IMG/VR virus record: IMGVR_UViG_3300050821_010368
Location: 1-45,934 of that record
Source of the DNA: a virus
Reading direction: 5' to 3' (one strand)
DNA: 45,934 nt
Program-made: the position numbers and the translations under genes
Shown: positions 1-6,575 of the stretch, one piece after another
Position numbering within the stretch: position 1 is the stretch's first letter
Layout: each line of letters opens with the position of its first letter
Notes under the pieces: model-generated
Seen by the model: only the letters and a program-made list of their open reading frames with translations
Told to the model about the DNA's origin: nothing
The model's database searches: none

Positions 1-117
1 AGGCGTCGGCGGAGGCGGCGGAGGCGGCGTCGGCGGAGGCGGCGTCGGCGGCGGCGTAGGCGGCGTAGGCGGCGTAGGCGTCGGCGGCGTAGGCGTCGGC
101 GGCGGCGTAGGCGGCGT
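1..117 (-). repeat. GGCGNN hexanucleotide tract, left part
   Basis: Tandem GGCGTA, GGCGTC, GGCGGA and GGCGGC units, read on the minus strand as Ala followed by Tyr, Asp, Ser or Ala. It is the coding repeat of the Imm-5-like gene and continues at the other window end. Confidence 0.9.
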
Positions 118-409
118 TCCTGTTCTTTTCTGTTGGCGCGTCAATCCATGCTTTTGCCGCTTCAATCGCCTTGCGCGCGCGATCGTCACCTGGCCGTTTC
201 TTCTCAAACAACGGCAGCACTTTCTCAGCGTAGAACACCGCCAGTTTCACCCAATCCACTTTCTCCGCCTTCATCCTCCGACGCGCATACCAGACCATCC
301 ACGCGGGTTCCTGACACGCGTTCCACGCGGCTTTGAGCGTTCTGAATTTAGCGGCGAACTCCACACCCTCATCACAGGCGCTTAACTCCGTCAGTATTTT
401 GTGTTTCAT
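1..409 (-). CDS. Imm-5-like Ala-repeat protein, N-terminal part (cut by window edge)
   Basis: The gene starts with ATG at 409 behind a good AAAGGA ribosome site and stays open to base 1, giving 136 codons. Residues 1-97 form a globular, Trp-rich domain (LSACDEGVEFAAKF, WMVWYARRR, then VLPLFEKKRPGDDRARKAIEAAKAW). This pattern is known from the 'putative immunity protein' Imm-5-like family found in phages and bacteria. From about residue 98 the chain becomes a two-residue repeat of Ala plus Ala, Tyr, Asp or Ser, encoded by a GGCGNN tract. The 3' half is at the other window end. It lies between the replication initiator and dnaB, so it is probably expressed early. The function of the family is not established; the immunity role is only a name. 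Confidence 0.75.
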   Translation of the reverse strand, partial: MKHKILTELSACDEGVEFAAKFRTLKAAWNACQEPAWMVWYARRRMKAEKVDWVKLAVFYAEKVLPLFEKKRPGDDRARKAIEAAKAWIDAPTEKNRNAAYAAADAYAADAYAAYAAYAAADAASADAASAASADA

Positions 410-448
410 GGTTCCTTTGTTTGGTTGTTTTTATTTTTGGCGTAAAAT

Positions 449-1372
449 TCAAGTCGCGGCCCTCATCTTCTCCTCCAATTCCCGAATCTGCGCGCACAAT
501 TTTTCATACTCATCCTCCAATTCCTGCGGCCCGTCCGGCACATACGCGGACGCCCCCCGATTTCCTGGATGCGTGTTCGCCTCGTGCCGCAACTCCTCCA
601 ACCGCTGCTTCAACCCCCACGTCCCATCCTGCCGTACCACCAACGCTCCGCCATTTTTTCCGGCGTTTTTTTGACCCCACATCCGCCAGTCACTCCGCCA
701 TGCGGACACAATCGCCCGCTGCCATTGAACCGGCCACTCCCCGCTTCGGGCGCACATGCGCGCCAGCCAGGCCGACACCCACTCCGGATCCATCACCGGA
801 ACACCGCGAGCCATGTCGCCCGGATAAGCCGCCCCAAACTCGATCACCTCATCGTCCGATGGCATGTGCGCCCCGCCGGCCCCGCTCTGAGAAGAAGAGA
901 CTGTACTTCCCTGTACTGCACTGCCCTGTACTGGAGGCTGTTCCAGCCTCGGATTGGCTGCAATGTCTCGCAGGGTATCCGCTAATCTGGGATACTTGGA
1001 GCAAAGTGCGTCCCTCAAAACACCAGGCAACGCCGAGGCCTCTGTTATAACTGACCTACCAATAGGCACCTTCACATTAATCTGGCTCATCGAAAGGTTG
1101 TGCTTGATGAAGTTCAAGCACAGAACAAGCAGGGTATTCCTATCCTTGAGAAAGGCTGTCGAACTAGACAGGGTAGGTTCTAGGCTGGATAGGCTGTCAT
1201 AGGGTAGCCCGGTGTCGAACTCAAACCGGGCTTTATCCGCCTTCGACAGCCCCACATTGTTCCGTGTATCGTTCGTCAGCAGCCAGAAGAACGCGAGTTT
1301 GCCGGCCGGATCCAGCGCGTGAAAATCGGAGTCCGACCATATCTCCGGCTTGATCATCGCCCGCATGCTCAT
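449..1372 (-). CDS. Phage replication initiator-like protein (DnaD/O-type, winged helix)
   Basis: 307 residues. The start ATG at 1372 overlaps the previous stop as ATGA and has GGAAGGAG upstream, so the longer frame to 1498 is rejected. The N-terminus (MIKPEIWSDSDFHALDPAGKL, then WLLTNDTRNNVGL) matches the winged-helix start of many phage replication initiation/primosome proteins. The C-terminal part (DDEVIEFGAAYPGD, WPVQWQRAIVSAWRSDW) resembles phage O/DnaD-like proteins. The last 25 residues form a charged coiled coil. Across the circular junction it lies one gene upstream of dnaB, which fits a helicase-loader or initiator role. A linker near residue 145 (NPRLEQPPVQGSAVQGS) comes from a short hairpin-bearing repeat at 905-950. 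Confidence 0.65.
   Translation of the reverse strand: MSMRAMIKPEIWSDSDFHALDPAGKLAFFWLLTNDTRNNVGLSKADKARFEFDTGLPYDSLSSLEPTLSSSTAFLKDRNTLLVLCLNFIKHNLSMSQINVKVPIGRSVITEASALPGVLRDALCSKYPRLADTLRDIAANPRLEQPPVQGSAVQGSTVSSSQSGAGGAHMPSDDEVIEFGAAYPGDMARGVPVMDPEWVSAWLARMCARSGEWPVQWQRAIVSAWRSDWRMWGQKNAGKNGGALVVRQDGTWGLKQRLEELRHEANTHPGNRGASAYVPDGPQELEDEYEKLCAQIRELEEKMRAAT
905..950 (-). repeat. Linker repeat with hairpin inside the initiator gene
   Basis: Three CCTGTACT-type units are followed by a perfect 7-bp hairpin (GAGGCTG, loop TTC, CAGCCTC at 934-950). It encodes a Gln/Pro/Ser linker between the two domains of the initiator, and looks like another dispersed repeat inserted in frame. Confidence 0.5.
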
Positions 1373-1683
1373 GAAAACGCTCCTTCCGGCGCCCGGGACA
1401 CCAAGTCCACCATTTGCCTGACCCCCGCTGATACAATGTTCCCCGTGGAACACCGCTTTTTTTGCCGGTACCGCCACCGCCGATACTCCGCCGCCCACCC
1501 CAAAAGCTTGATCTCCGCCGGCGTCAACACCAGGAACAGCTTCTGGCGCGTCTGAAAACCATGCCCCGGCACGTTGTTCAGCACGTCCGTCAAGTGCGGC
1601 CGGCTCGTCAAAAGGATCGCCGCCAGTTTTTTGGTGTCCAAACCACGCGCATGCAACCGCCGATAGAACTCACGATTCTTCAT
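1369..1683 (-). CDS. Small HTH-type protein
   Basis: 104 residues. The N-terminal half (FYRRLHARGLDTKKLAAILL, TSRPHLTDVLNNVPGHG) has the spacing of an XRE-like helix-turn-helix, with recognition-helix residues SRPHLTDVL. The rest is basic (RRWRYRQKKR). It overlaps the next gene by ATGA and begins inside the end of the preceding one, so it belongs to the early operon. A DNA-binding regulator or replication accessory role is inferred. Confidence 0.6.
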   Translation of the reverse strand: MKNREFYRRLHARGLDTKKLAAILLTSRPHLTDVLNNVPGHGFQTRQKLFLVLTPAEIKLLGWAAEYRRWRYRQKKRCSTGNIVSAGVRQMVDLVSRAPEGAFS

Positions 1684-1864
1684 GTTTTTTGACCCACGCC
1701 CCGCCGTTCAGCTTAAAATCCCACTCCACGCCCTGCGGTGACACCAGGCGCAGCCGCACGCGTTTTTTGTCCTGGACCTTGCGCCACGTCCAACGCCGCC
1801 CGTCCGGCCTCTCCTGCGTCAACCTGACGACCGTGACCCACTTTATGTGACGCCACCCAGTCAT
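1670..1864 (-). CDS. Small basic protein, unknown
   Basis: 64 residues from ATG at 1864, which overlaps the upstream stop as ATGA and has a GGGGAGGGGAAGG ribosome site; the frame to 1957 is therefore not the start. Basic and Trp-rich (GWRHIKW, RRWTWRKVQDKKRVRLRL). It overlaps the next gene by 14 bases. No family recognised. Confidence 0.55.
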   Translation of the reverse strand: MTGWRHIKWVTVVRLTQERPDGRRWTWRKVQDKKRVRLRLVSPQGVEWDFKLNGGAWVKKHEES

Positions 1865-2178
1865 CCATACCTTCCCCTCCCCCTGGCGCTGAGATTGAAT
1901 GGGTGAAAGTCTTGTTTGTGGCAGCGGTCCTGCATTCCGCCCTTGCCTAGCGGACACTGGTCAGCACACGTGCATTGGCAGAAACCGTCGCGCCCGAACG
2001 TCACCGACCTCGAGACATCCACAAATAATCCCCGCTTCAGTTCACCGGACGGGCGCCCGGCCCTCCCGGCCGCCCCCGACCCCCCCCCCTCCCTCTCCGC
2101 CCGCCGGCGCGCGCACCAGGCCAGCGACGCACCCAGCCTATGACCAATCAAACTCATGTCATTCAACCACTTACGCAT
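1861..2178 (-). CDS. Cys-rich small protein, unknown
   Basis: 105 residues, ATG at 2178 with GAGGTG upstream. The C-terminal third holds a Cys cluster (CQCTCADQCPLGKGG, then CHKQ) that could bind zinc. The middle is basic and Gly-rich. Translationally coupled to the following gene (ATGA). The function is unknown. Confidence 0.55.
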   Translation of the reverse strand: MRKWLNDMSLIGHRLGASLAWCARRRAEREGGGSGAAGRAGRPSGELKRGLFVDVSRSVTFGRDGFCQCTCADQCPLGKGGMQDRCHKQDFHPFNLSARGRGRYG

Positions 2179-2226
2179 GGTTCACCTCGCAACTGAATAT
2201 AATATGAATTGTGCGCATGTTATTCA

Positions 2227-2751
2227 CTAACCAGTTGCATTGCAATCGCTTACATCGTTAAGCACAGGTCGTGCCAAGCCTTTCGACTCCAGGAACCGCC
2301 TCACGCGATCCCGCGCGTCCACCGCCGAGCCCGTCTCTATGTCCACAATCTTTTCCCCCTCCACCTCAGCAGTCAAAAGTACCTCGTTACCACGCTGGAC
2401 AGCCATGCTGCCCATCATGGCCAGCTGCAAAGCACTGGCCTCGCCCTCTTTAAGCACCGCCAGGCCGAACCACCGACCACCGAGCGCATGCAATCCCGCA
2501 CCAAACGCTTTCTTATCACTTGCTACCTTTTGAGCATCACGCCCGGCGAGCGCCTGGACCGTGCGCACACTCACCGCGGCATGCGTCGCAATGTCCGTCA
2601 CCGGCACTCCGGCAGACACGCACAGCAGGATAAGCCCGCGCTTCGCTTCCAATGCCCGAACCTGCGCTGCTGTATATCGCTTCGCCACCACATCAGGAGG
2701 CAAAAAAAGCGCGCCGTCCGACTCAGCATCGAATAAAGCAATCTGTTCCAT
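2227..2751 (-). CDS. HTH-domain protein, first gene of the early operon
   Basis: 174 residues. Residues 47-75 (VPVTDIATHAAVSVRTVQAL) form a clear helix-turn-helix with a typical VSVRTV recognition helix. The C-terminal half (LQLAMMGSMAVQRGNEVLLTAEV) resembles nothing I can name. It is the first gene downstream of the control region on the minus strand, so a repressor or early activator acting there is a reasonable inference. Confidence 0.6.
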   Translation of the reverse strand: MEQIALFDAESDGALFLPPDVVAKRYTAAQVRALEAKRGLILLCVSAGVPVTDIATHAAVSVRTVQALAGRDAQKVASDKKAFGAGLHALGGRWFGLAVLKEGEASALQLAMMGSMAVQRGNEVLLTAEVEGEKIVDIETGSAVDARDRVRRFLESKGLARPVLNDVSDCNATG

Positions 2752-2839
2752 GTGTCAGGAAAAACCGTGCGGCATACGTAGCACCAAGAAAAACACACGG
2801 CCCGCGAACCCACAAGAAAAATCTTAAACAATCTTCAAC

Positions 2840-2860
2840 TGATACAATCCTGATACAATC
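2840..2860. repeat. Direct repeats TGATACAATC, candidate operator or iterons
   Basis: TGATACAATC occurs at 2840-2849 and again at 2851-2860, exactly one helical turn (11 bp) apart. A third TGATACAAT is at 1429-1437 inside the HTH gene. The position just downstream of the minus-strand -10 fits an operator; iterons are the alternative. Confidence 0.45.
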
Positions 2861-2870
2861 TCACAACTCA

Positions 2871-2876
2871 ATTATA
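2871..2876 (-). promoter_or_regulatory. Candidate early promoter -10 (minus strand)
   Basis: Reads TATAAT on the minus strand. No good -35 is seen at 17 bp. The expected start point (about 2864) lies next to the 10-bp direct repeats at 2840-2860, as in a repressed promoter. Confidence 0.35.
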
Positions 2877-2916
2877 TTGTCCATCAATATATTACACACA
2901 ATCGCAAAAATAATCA

Positions 2917-2945
2917 TTGACCACAAACCCGCGCCATGCTAACGT
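2917..2945 (+). promoter_or_regulatory. Candidate promoter of the plus-strand operon
   Basis: TTGACC at 2917-2922 and TAACGT at 2940-2945, spaced by 17 bp. The -35 match is good and the -10 weak. Transcription would start near 2952, at the edge of the structured leader. Confidence 0.3.
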
Positions 2946-2949
2946 CATT

Positions 2950-3061
2950 TTGCGATGCTCGATAAAAAAAACCCTTTAGCCAACGCGCGCAGGCATTCCG
3001 CGGATCACCCGCGGCGAGCATCGCAACTTCGACGCCGGCGCGCGTTGGTGATCATCACCAA
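2950..3061 (+). promoter_or_regulatory. Candidate pseudoknot leader / RNA switch
   Basis: Arm A (2950-2961, TTGCGATGCTCG) is perfectly complementary to A' (3015-3026). Arm B (2980-2990, CCAACGCGCGC) is perfectly complementary to B' (3038-3048). The order is A-B-A'-B', which is pseudoknot topology. Between B and A' lies a hairpin CCGCGG-ATCAC-CCGCGG (2998-3014). A further palindrome (3045-3061, TTGGTGAT-C-ATCACCAA) ends one base before the ATG at 3062 and covers the GGTGA ribosome site. Its left arm shares 3045-3048 with B', so the two pairings exclude each other. As DNA, the same arms could instead be protein-binding sites. Confidence 0.5.
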
Positions 3062-3226
3062 ATGAAAACCACCACCGATTGCTGCCGCTATTGCGGCGAG
3101 CCAGTCAGCTTGCATGATTCAGGCGTTACTTACAAAAACGGGGAATGCGCCCACGAAGAGTGTGACGCCGCCGAAGAGTTTCGCCAGGCCAACGCCGCGG
3201 ACCTCGACGACAGACAAGAGGCGTGA
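3062..3226 (+). CDS. Small zinc-ribbon protein
   Basis: 54 residues, too short to stand out by length. Start ATG follows the palindrome at 3045-3061 directly. It has a zinc-ribbon pattern CCRYCGEPV ... CAHEEC (C7/C8, C11, C29, C34) and an acidic C-terminus. First gene of the three-gene plus operon, one base before the next start (TGA-T-ATG). Metal-binding small protein, role unknown. Confidence 0.65.
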   Translation: MKTTTDCCRYCGEPVSLHDSGVTYKNGECAHEECDAAEEFRQANAADLDDRQEA

Positions 3227-3227
3227 T

Positions 3228-3395
3228 ATGACCTATTACCTCCCATCCCACTGGACACACCGCCAAGTGCGCGCGTGGTATAATCTGGCGCCGTTCCTCG
3301 GGCTCTTCCAGGTTGAACTCCTCAACGGCCACTATCACCTCGCCTGCTTGCGCGCCATCGGCCGCACGCGCACCGTAAAATCCTCGCTCCCATGA
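3228..3395 (+). CDS. Small protein, unknown (plus operon gene 2)
   Basis: 55 residues from ATG at 3228, with AAGAGG upstream and one base after the previous stop. The start at 3114 is rejected because it lies inside gene 1. Aromatic-rich (YYLPSHWTHRQVRAWYNL). It overlaps the next gene as ATGA. No family recognised. Confidence 0.55.
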   Translation: MTYYLPSHWTHRQVRAWYNLAPFLGLFQVELLNGHYHLACLRAIGRTRTVKSSLP

Positions 3396-3940
3396 AACAC
3401 CGCGCACCCCAATTCGATCTACCCGGCCAGGCCCACGCCTTCAACCTTGCCGGCCAAGTTCAGTTAACCTCAACACCACAAACTCAAACTCCTAAAAAAA
3501 ATATGCTCGACCGCACAACAGAACTATTCGGAAGCCCCGTATTCACCTATACACGTGCCGAGGCGCTCGCGGATGGTGTCCTTGTGGACATGACGCAGGC
3601 CGTCACTCCGTGCCCGTTCAAATGGCCCGTCGCCATGACGCGCCCCGCCTACGAAGCCACCATCGCCGCCGGCGGTAAATGGGTCCCGCTCGTCAAACCC
3701 ACCCCGGAAGCCAGCGAACACCTCGTGCTACCCAACGGCCAGGACATCCCCGGCCGAGCTTGGGACGTGTTCAACATGATCCTACGCGGGATCCGCCCGG
3801 GCGAAAGTCGCGTTGACTTCATTGTATTGGTGGACATACACGGCTTGGGTTGCCCCGTTCCCGTTCACATGTATTCCCTTGCCGGTCCAGGCGACAACGG
3901 AGAACCCGTCATCACCATCATGTTGCAAGGAGAAGATTAA
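3392..3940 (+). CDS. DUF6573 family protein
   Basis: 182 residues. The body (LFGSPVFTYTRAEALADGVLVDM, then PFKWPVAMTRPAYE and WDVFNMILRGI) is the pattern of DUF6573, a small domain common on phages and plasmids with no known function. Domain-like sequence starts near residue 40, so translation may instead begin at the internal ATG at 3503, although the ATGA overlap favours 3392. The C-terminus (VHMYSLAGPGDNGEPVITIM) is typical of the family. It ends ten bases from the convergent GT2 gene with no visible terminator. Confidence 0.75.
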   Translation: MKHRAPQFDLPGQAHAFNLAGQVQLTSTPQTQTPKKNMLDRTTELFGSPVFTYTRAEALADGVLVDMTQAVTPCPFKWPVAMTRPAYEATIAAGGKWVPLVKPTPEASEHLVLPNGQDIPGRAWDVFNMILRGIRPGESRVDFIVLVDIHGLGCPVPVHMYSLAGPGDNGEPVITIMLQGED

Positions 3941-3950
3941 CCCTCCCTCA

Positions 3951-4643
3951 CTACGTCCCCGCAAACTCACTCAACGGCGTGCGCCGGTTCACCGCGTGCA
4001 CGCCGTCAACCATTTTGAACGGCCACCTTGACGCCAGCCGCTCCATGAAATGCCCGTCACAATCCCCGCGCCTCGCCGGATCCTCCGGCCACGCCTCGCC
4101 GTGATACGCGTGCGCCGCCGCCTCAAATGCCGCCTTGCTGTGGCACATTTGCAAGTGATTGCACAATCCCGCCCGCGGACTGCCCTTCGGCAGGCAATGC
4201 CCCAAATGCCCGCCATCGCCGCCGTCCTCATTCACCCGCACAATCTCAACCCCGGTCCACAGGCACTCCGGCGGATAATACTGCCCCTCGATCGCCGCCG
4301 CGAACGCCGCCAAATAGCTGGGCTTGTATAAATCGTCATCATGCAGATACGTGACATACCGCCCGCGCGCCTCGGGCACCCACCGGTTGCACACCCAGGC
4401 CAGCACCGCCTTCGTCCGCACAATTTCCTCCGTCTCACCGTTCAATTCCACCCGCACGCCCGGCAACCCGCCGTAATCCGCCACCAGGCGACCGAACAAC
4501 GCCCCGCTGTCCACAATCAACAGCTCGTAATCCTCGAACGTCTGCGCCAGCACACTCTGCACCGCCTCATGCACCAGCGACGGCTTGCAATGGCTCGTCA
4601 ATAGGACGGTAAACAGCGGGCTGGCCTTGGTTTGTTCATTCAT
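3951..4643 (-). CDS. GT2-type glycosyltransferase
   Basis: 230 residues from ATG at 4643. N-terminal GT-A signature (LFTVLLTSHCKPSLVHEAVQSVLAQTFEDYELLIVDSG) and the metal-binding triad YLHDDDLY at residues 100-106. Family 2 enzymes transfer sugars from nucleotide sugars. In phages this could modify DNA, virion proteins or host surface glycans. Preceded by an FGFRISD-type repeat and the ATP-grasp gene. Last gene of the long minus-strand run before the control region. Confidence 0.8.
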   Translation of the reverse strand: MNEQTKASPLFTVLLTSHCKPSLVHEAVQSVLAQTFEDYELLIVDSGALFGRLVADYGGLPGVRVELNGETEEIVRTKAVLAWVCNRWVPEARGRYVTYLHDDDLYKPSYLAAFAAAIEGQYYPPECLWTGVEIVRVNEDGGDGGHLGHCLPKGSPRAGLCNHLQMCHSKAAFEAAAHAYHGEAWPEDPARRGDCDGHFMERLASRWPFKMVDGVHAVNRRTPLSEFAGT

Positions 4644-4668
4644 AAAATGGGCAATCCGCAATCGCAAA

Positions 4669-5934
4669 TCAAAAATGTATCCCCTCCTTCTCCCCATTCT
4701 TGATCACCTCCCGAACCTTCGCAATGGCATCCGTCCCCACCTCAATCAAATGCCCGTCCACCTGCTTCGCGTTCTCTTCCACGGCCGCCACCGCCGCCTC
4801 GAGGCTCGACCCCACGCCCACCACGCCGGCAATATTCCCCGGCTGACCCTGTGGCAAACTGTAACTCTTGCCGTCCTCGCGGTAGCCATTTCGCAGCTTC
4901 ACCCATTGATCGAGCGCCTTCGGATAAAACAACGGCTGACAATTCTTGCCGCTTTGTTCCGAATAAATCATCAGGCACATGCCATACTCCGCGCCCTTCA
5001 CCGGCACCGGACTCGTCATCACACCCTGCGCGGCATCCCACATGCAGCGAGCCCAGCTCTCCGCCGTAAACATTTCCTGCAACAATTCATTGCTCGGACT
5101 GCCGGCGCGCGCGCAGGGATCGAGAAAAAAACGGCCCTGAATCTCCGTTGACCACAGCCCCGCGTAATCCATCTTCCGCAGATACGGCGAAAACTTCCCG
5201 TTGATCAATCGTATGGACGCCGCCAGCTCCGCGTATCGCTTCACGTGCCCGGCCATGCCCAACCCCTTCACCTCGTAAGCCTGCATCGCGTATTCCGGCC
5301 ATTGACCCAGCACCGCCGGCCCGTCGTAACCGATCTCCGACGCCTTCGGCACCTGGTCCATGATTAAAAACTCCGTGCTCTTCTTGAACACGCCCAGGTC
5401 ATACTGCATCTCGTCCAGCACCCCCTCGCCGATCTGGTCATTCTTGTACTTCCACGTCTCCTTGTCCCCGCGCGCATAACCAAACCGCAGCTTGATAAAC
5501 TTGTCCTTTTGTCCCTTGAGTTTCTTGCGCAACGCCTCCACACCCGTCACCAGTTCCACCCCCGGCACCGGTAAATCCAGTTCATGCAGCTTCCCGATGA
5601 AATCCCACCGGTCCAGCTCGATCTCCTCGCCCAGGCCCGCGCCGAACACCCGGGCGCCGCGCTCGCGCAGCATCACCTGCAGGTCCGCGCTGTACACGTC
5701 CAGGAACACCCACAAATCAATTTCATCCGCCAGCAACAGCGGATACTTCACCTGCTCAAACTCCGGAAATCCCTCCCACAACCGCAACTGATTCGACTTC
5801 GGAAACTGCCCGCGCCACGCCGGCGCATAATACGCCTTCTTAAAAAACGGCGCCACCTTCCGCGCGAACGCACCAAACAGCCCGTTGCCCACAAAACAAA
5901 CCGTCTTCGTCTTCAATTCCGCCAAGGTGATCAT
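4669..5934 (-). CDS. ATP-grasp ligase-like protein
   Basis: 421 residues. The N-terminus has a nucleotide-like VCFVGNGLFG. The middle (DRWDFIGKLHELDLPVPG, then KDKFIKLRFGYARGDKETW) and the C-terminus (GNIAGVVGVGSSLEAAVAAVEENAKQVDG) look like the ATP-grasp fold and PurD-like tail. Such enzymes join a carboxylate to an amine using ATP. Substrate unknown. It follows the 143-residue gene by ATGA and precedes a glycosyltransferase, which suggests a small-molecule or surface modification task. Confidence 0.6.
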   Translation of the reverse strand: MITLAELKTKTVCFVGNGLFGAFARKVAPFFKKAYYAPAWRGQFPKSNQLRLWEGFPEFEQVKYPLLLADEIDLWVFLDVYSADLQVMLRERGARVFGAGLGEEIELDRWDFIGKLHELDLPVPGVELVTGVEALRKKLKGQKDKFIKLRFGYARGDKETWKYKNDQIGEGVLDEMQYDLGVFKKSTEFLIMDQVPKASEIGYDGPAVLGQWPEYAMQAYEVKGLGMAGHVKRYAELAASIRLINGKFSPYLRKMDYAGLWSTEIQGRFFLDPCARAGSPSNELLQEMFTAESWARCMWDAAQGVMTSPVPVKGAEYGMCLMIYSEQSGKNCQPLFYPKALDQWVKLRNGYREDGKSYSLPQGQPGNIAGVVGVGSSLEAAVAAVEENAKQVDGHLIEVGTDAIAKVREVIKNGEKEGIHF

Positions 5935-6362
5935 GCTCTCTCCAAAATCACAAGTCCGCCTTTGGTTTTCCCGCAGTTTCTCCAGCCTGCACTCTTAAAA
6001 CAGAATCCAGGGTTTGCTGACCTGATGCGTCGCGCATTGACAAAGGTATAATGCCGCACACCAGGCCAGCAGAAATCAGCAACGGCGTCAGCCTGTCGGA
6101 TAAGGATGCTTGACCTGTGCTGACTTTCGTTTCTAAACACGGCACAATTGATACCTGACTGTCCGGAGTCATCCTTAAATCGTCGCCACACAAATAAAGC
6201 GTCTCCTTCCCAGGTCCGAAGGACGAGTTTCTCCCCGGGGCCGCAAAACAATTTGACGGACCGGCCATCTCGGTAGGCGCGGCGTGAGTAGTGTCGATCA
6301 TACAGTCGCTTGCAAACTTCATCTCCGTCTCTTGAAATCCACCATAACGGCGCGTCACTCAT
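5931..6362 (-). CDS. Conserved phage protein, possible GNAT-like fold
   Basis: 143 residues with a recognisable conserved pattern (WWISRDGDEVCKRLYDRHYS, KLFCGPGEKLVL, SGINCAVFRNESQHRSS, NPGFCFKSAGWR). I recall this kind of protein from many phages and bacteria, without an assigned function. Overlaps both neighbours by ATGA. Base composition is less GC-rich than the flanking ejection-protein gene. Confidence 0.6.
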   Translation of the reverse strand: MSDAPLWWISRDGDEVCKRLYDRHYSRRAYRDGRSVKLFCGPGEKLVLRTWEGDALFVWRRFKDDSGQSGINCAVFRNESQHRSSILIRQADAVADFCWPGVRHYTFVNARRIRSANPGFCFKSAGWRNCGKTKGGLVILERA

Positions 6363-6547
6363 GGCAGCAAACTTTGCGTTCTAACTTTGACCCCTCTCCG
6401 ATTCGCCTTTTCCCGCAGCGTCTCCCGCACCGCCGCCGCGTCATACTTCAACTCCCATTCCTGCTTGGGTGGAACGGGCGACCCGCCCGTCGCGTCCGGC
6501 GACCCGCCGGACGCCTCACTGCCCACTTTCTCACTCACGGTTTTCAT
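6359..6547 (-). CDS. Small protein carrying the GGSP element
   Basis: 62 residues. Residues 12-27 are the in-frame repeat peptide SGGSPDATGGSPVPP, so one quarter of the protein is repeat. The rest (WELKYDAAAVRETLREKANRRG) is a charged helix. Its ATG follows directly on the CGCTAAT-type repeat that also ends the upstream gene. ATGA overlap with the next gene. Confidence 0.5.
   Translation of the reverse strand: MKTVSEKVGSEASGGSPDATGGSPVPPKQEWELKYDAAAVRETLREKANRRGVKVRTQSLLP
6468..6514 (-). repeat. Two-hairpin element, copy a
   Basis: Second stem GTCCGGCG/CGCCGGAC. In frame in the 62-residue gene as SGGSPDATGGSPVPP. Confidence 0.85.
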
Positions 6548-6575
6548 TAGCGTTCATCAGCGCAGATTAGCGATT
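6546..6575 (-). repeat. CGCTAAT repeat 1
   Basis: Gives the TAA stop of the 1846-residue gene; the ATG of the 62-residue gene (upstream in transcript) abuts its other side. Confidence 0.8.

Larger units (their letters stand above)
2752..3061. promoter_or_regulatory. Divergent control region
   Basis: The only long region with no gene on either strand between divergent operons. The left half is AT-rich. It contains direct repeats at 2840-2860, a perfect minus-strand TATAAT at 2871-2876, a possible plus-strand promoter at 2917-2945, and nested inverted repeats at 2950-3061. It could also be the replication origin. Confidence 0.65.

Noticed and set aside
1-117. CRISPR array or terminal repeat of the phage
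   Set aside because: The unit is only six bases, with no spacers, and it is in frame with a coding sequence at both window ends.
1369-2751. Integrase or lysogeny module near the HTH genes
   Set aside because: No tyrosine or serine recombinase motifs anywhere in the window; the HTH genes alone do not show lysogeny.
3938-3953. Bidirectional terminator between convergent genes
   Set aside because: Only ten bases separate the two stops and there is no hairpin with a T-run.
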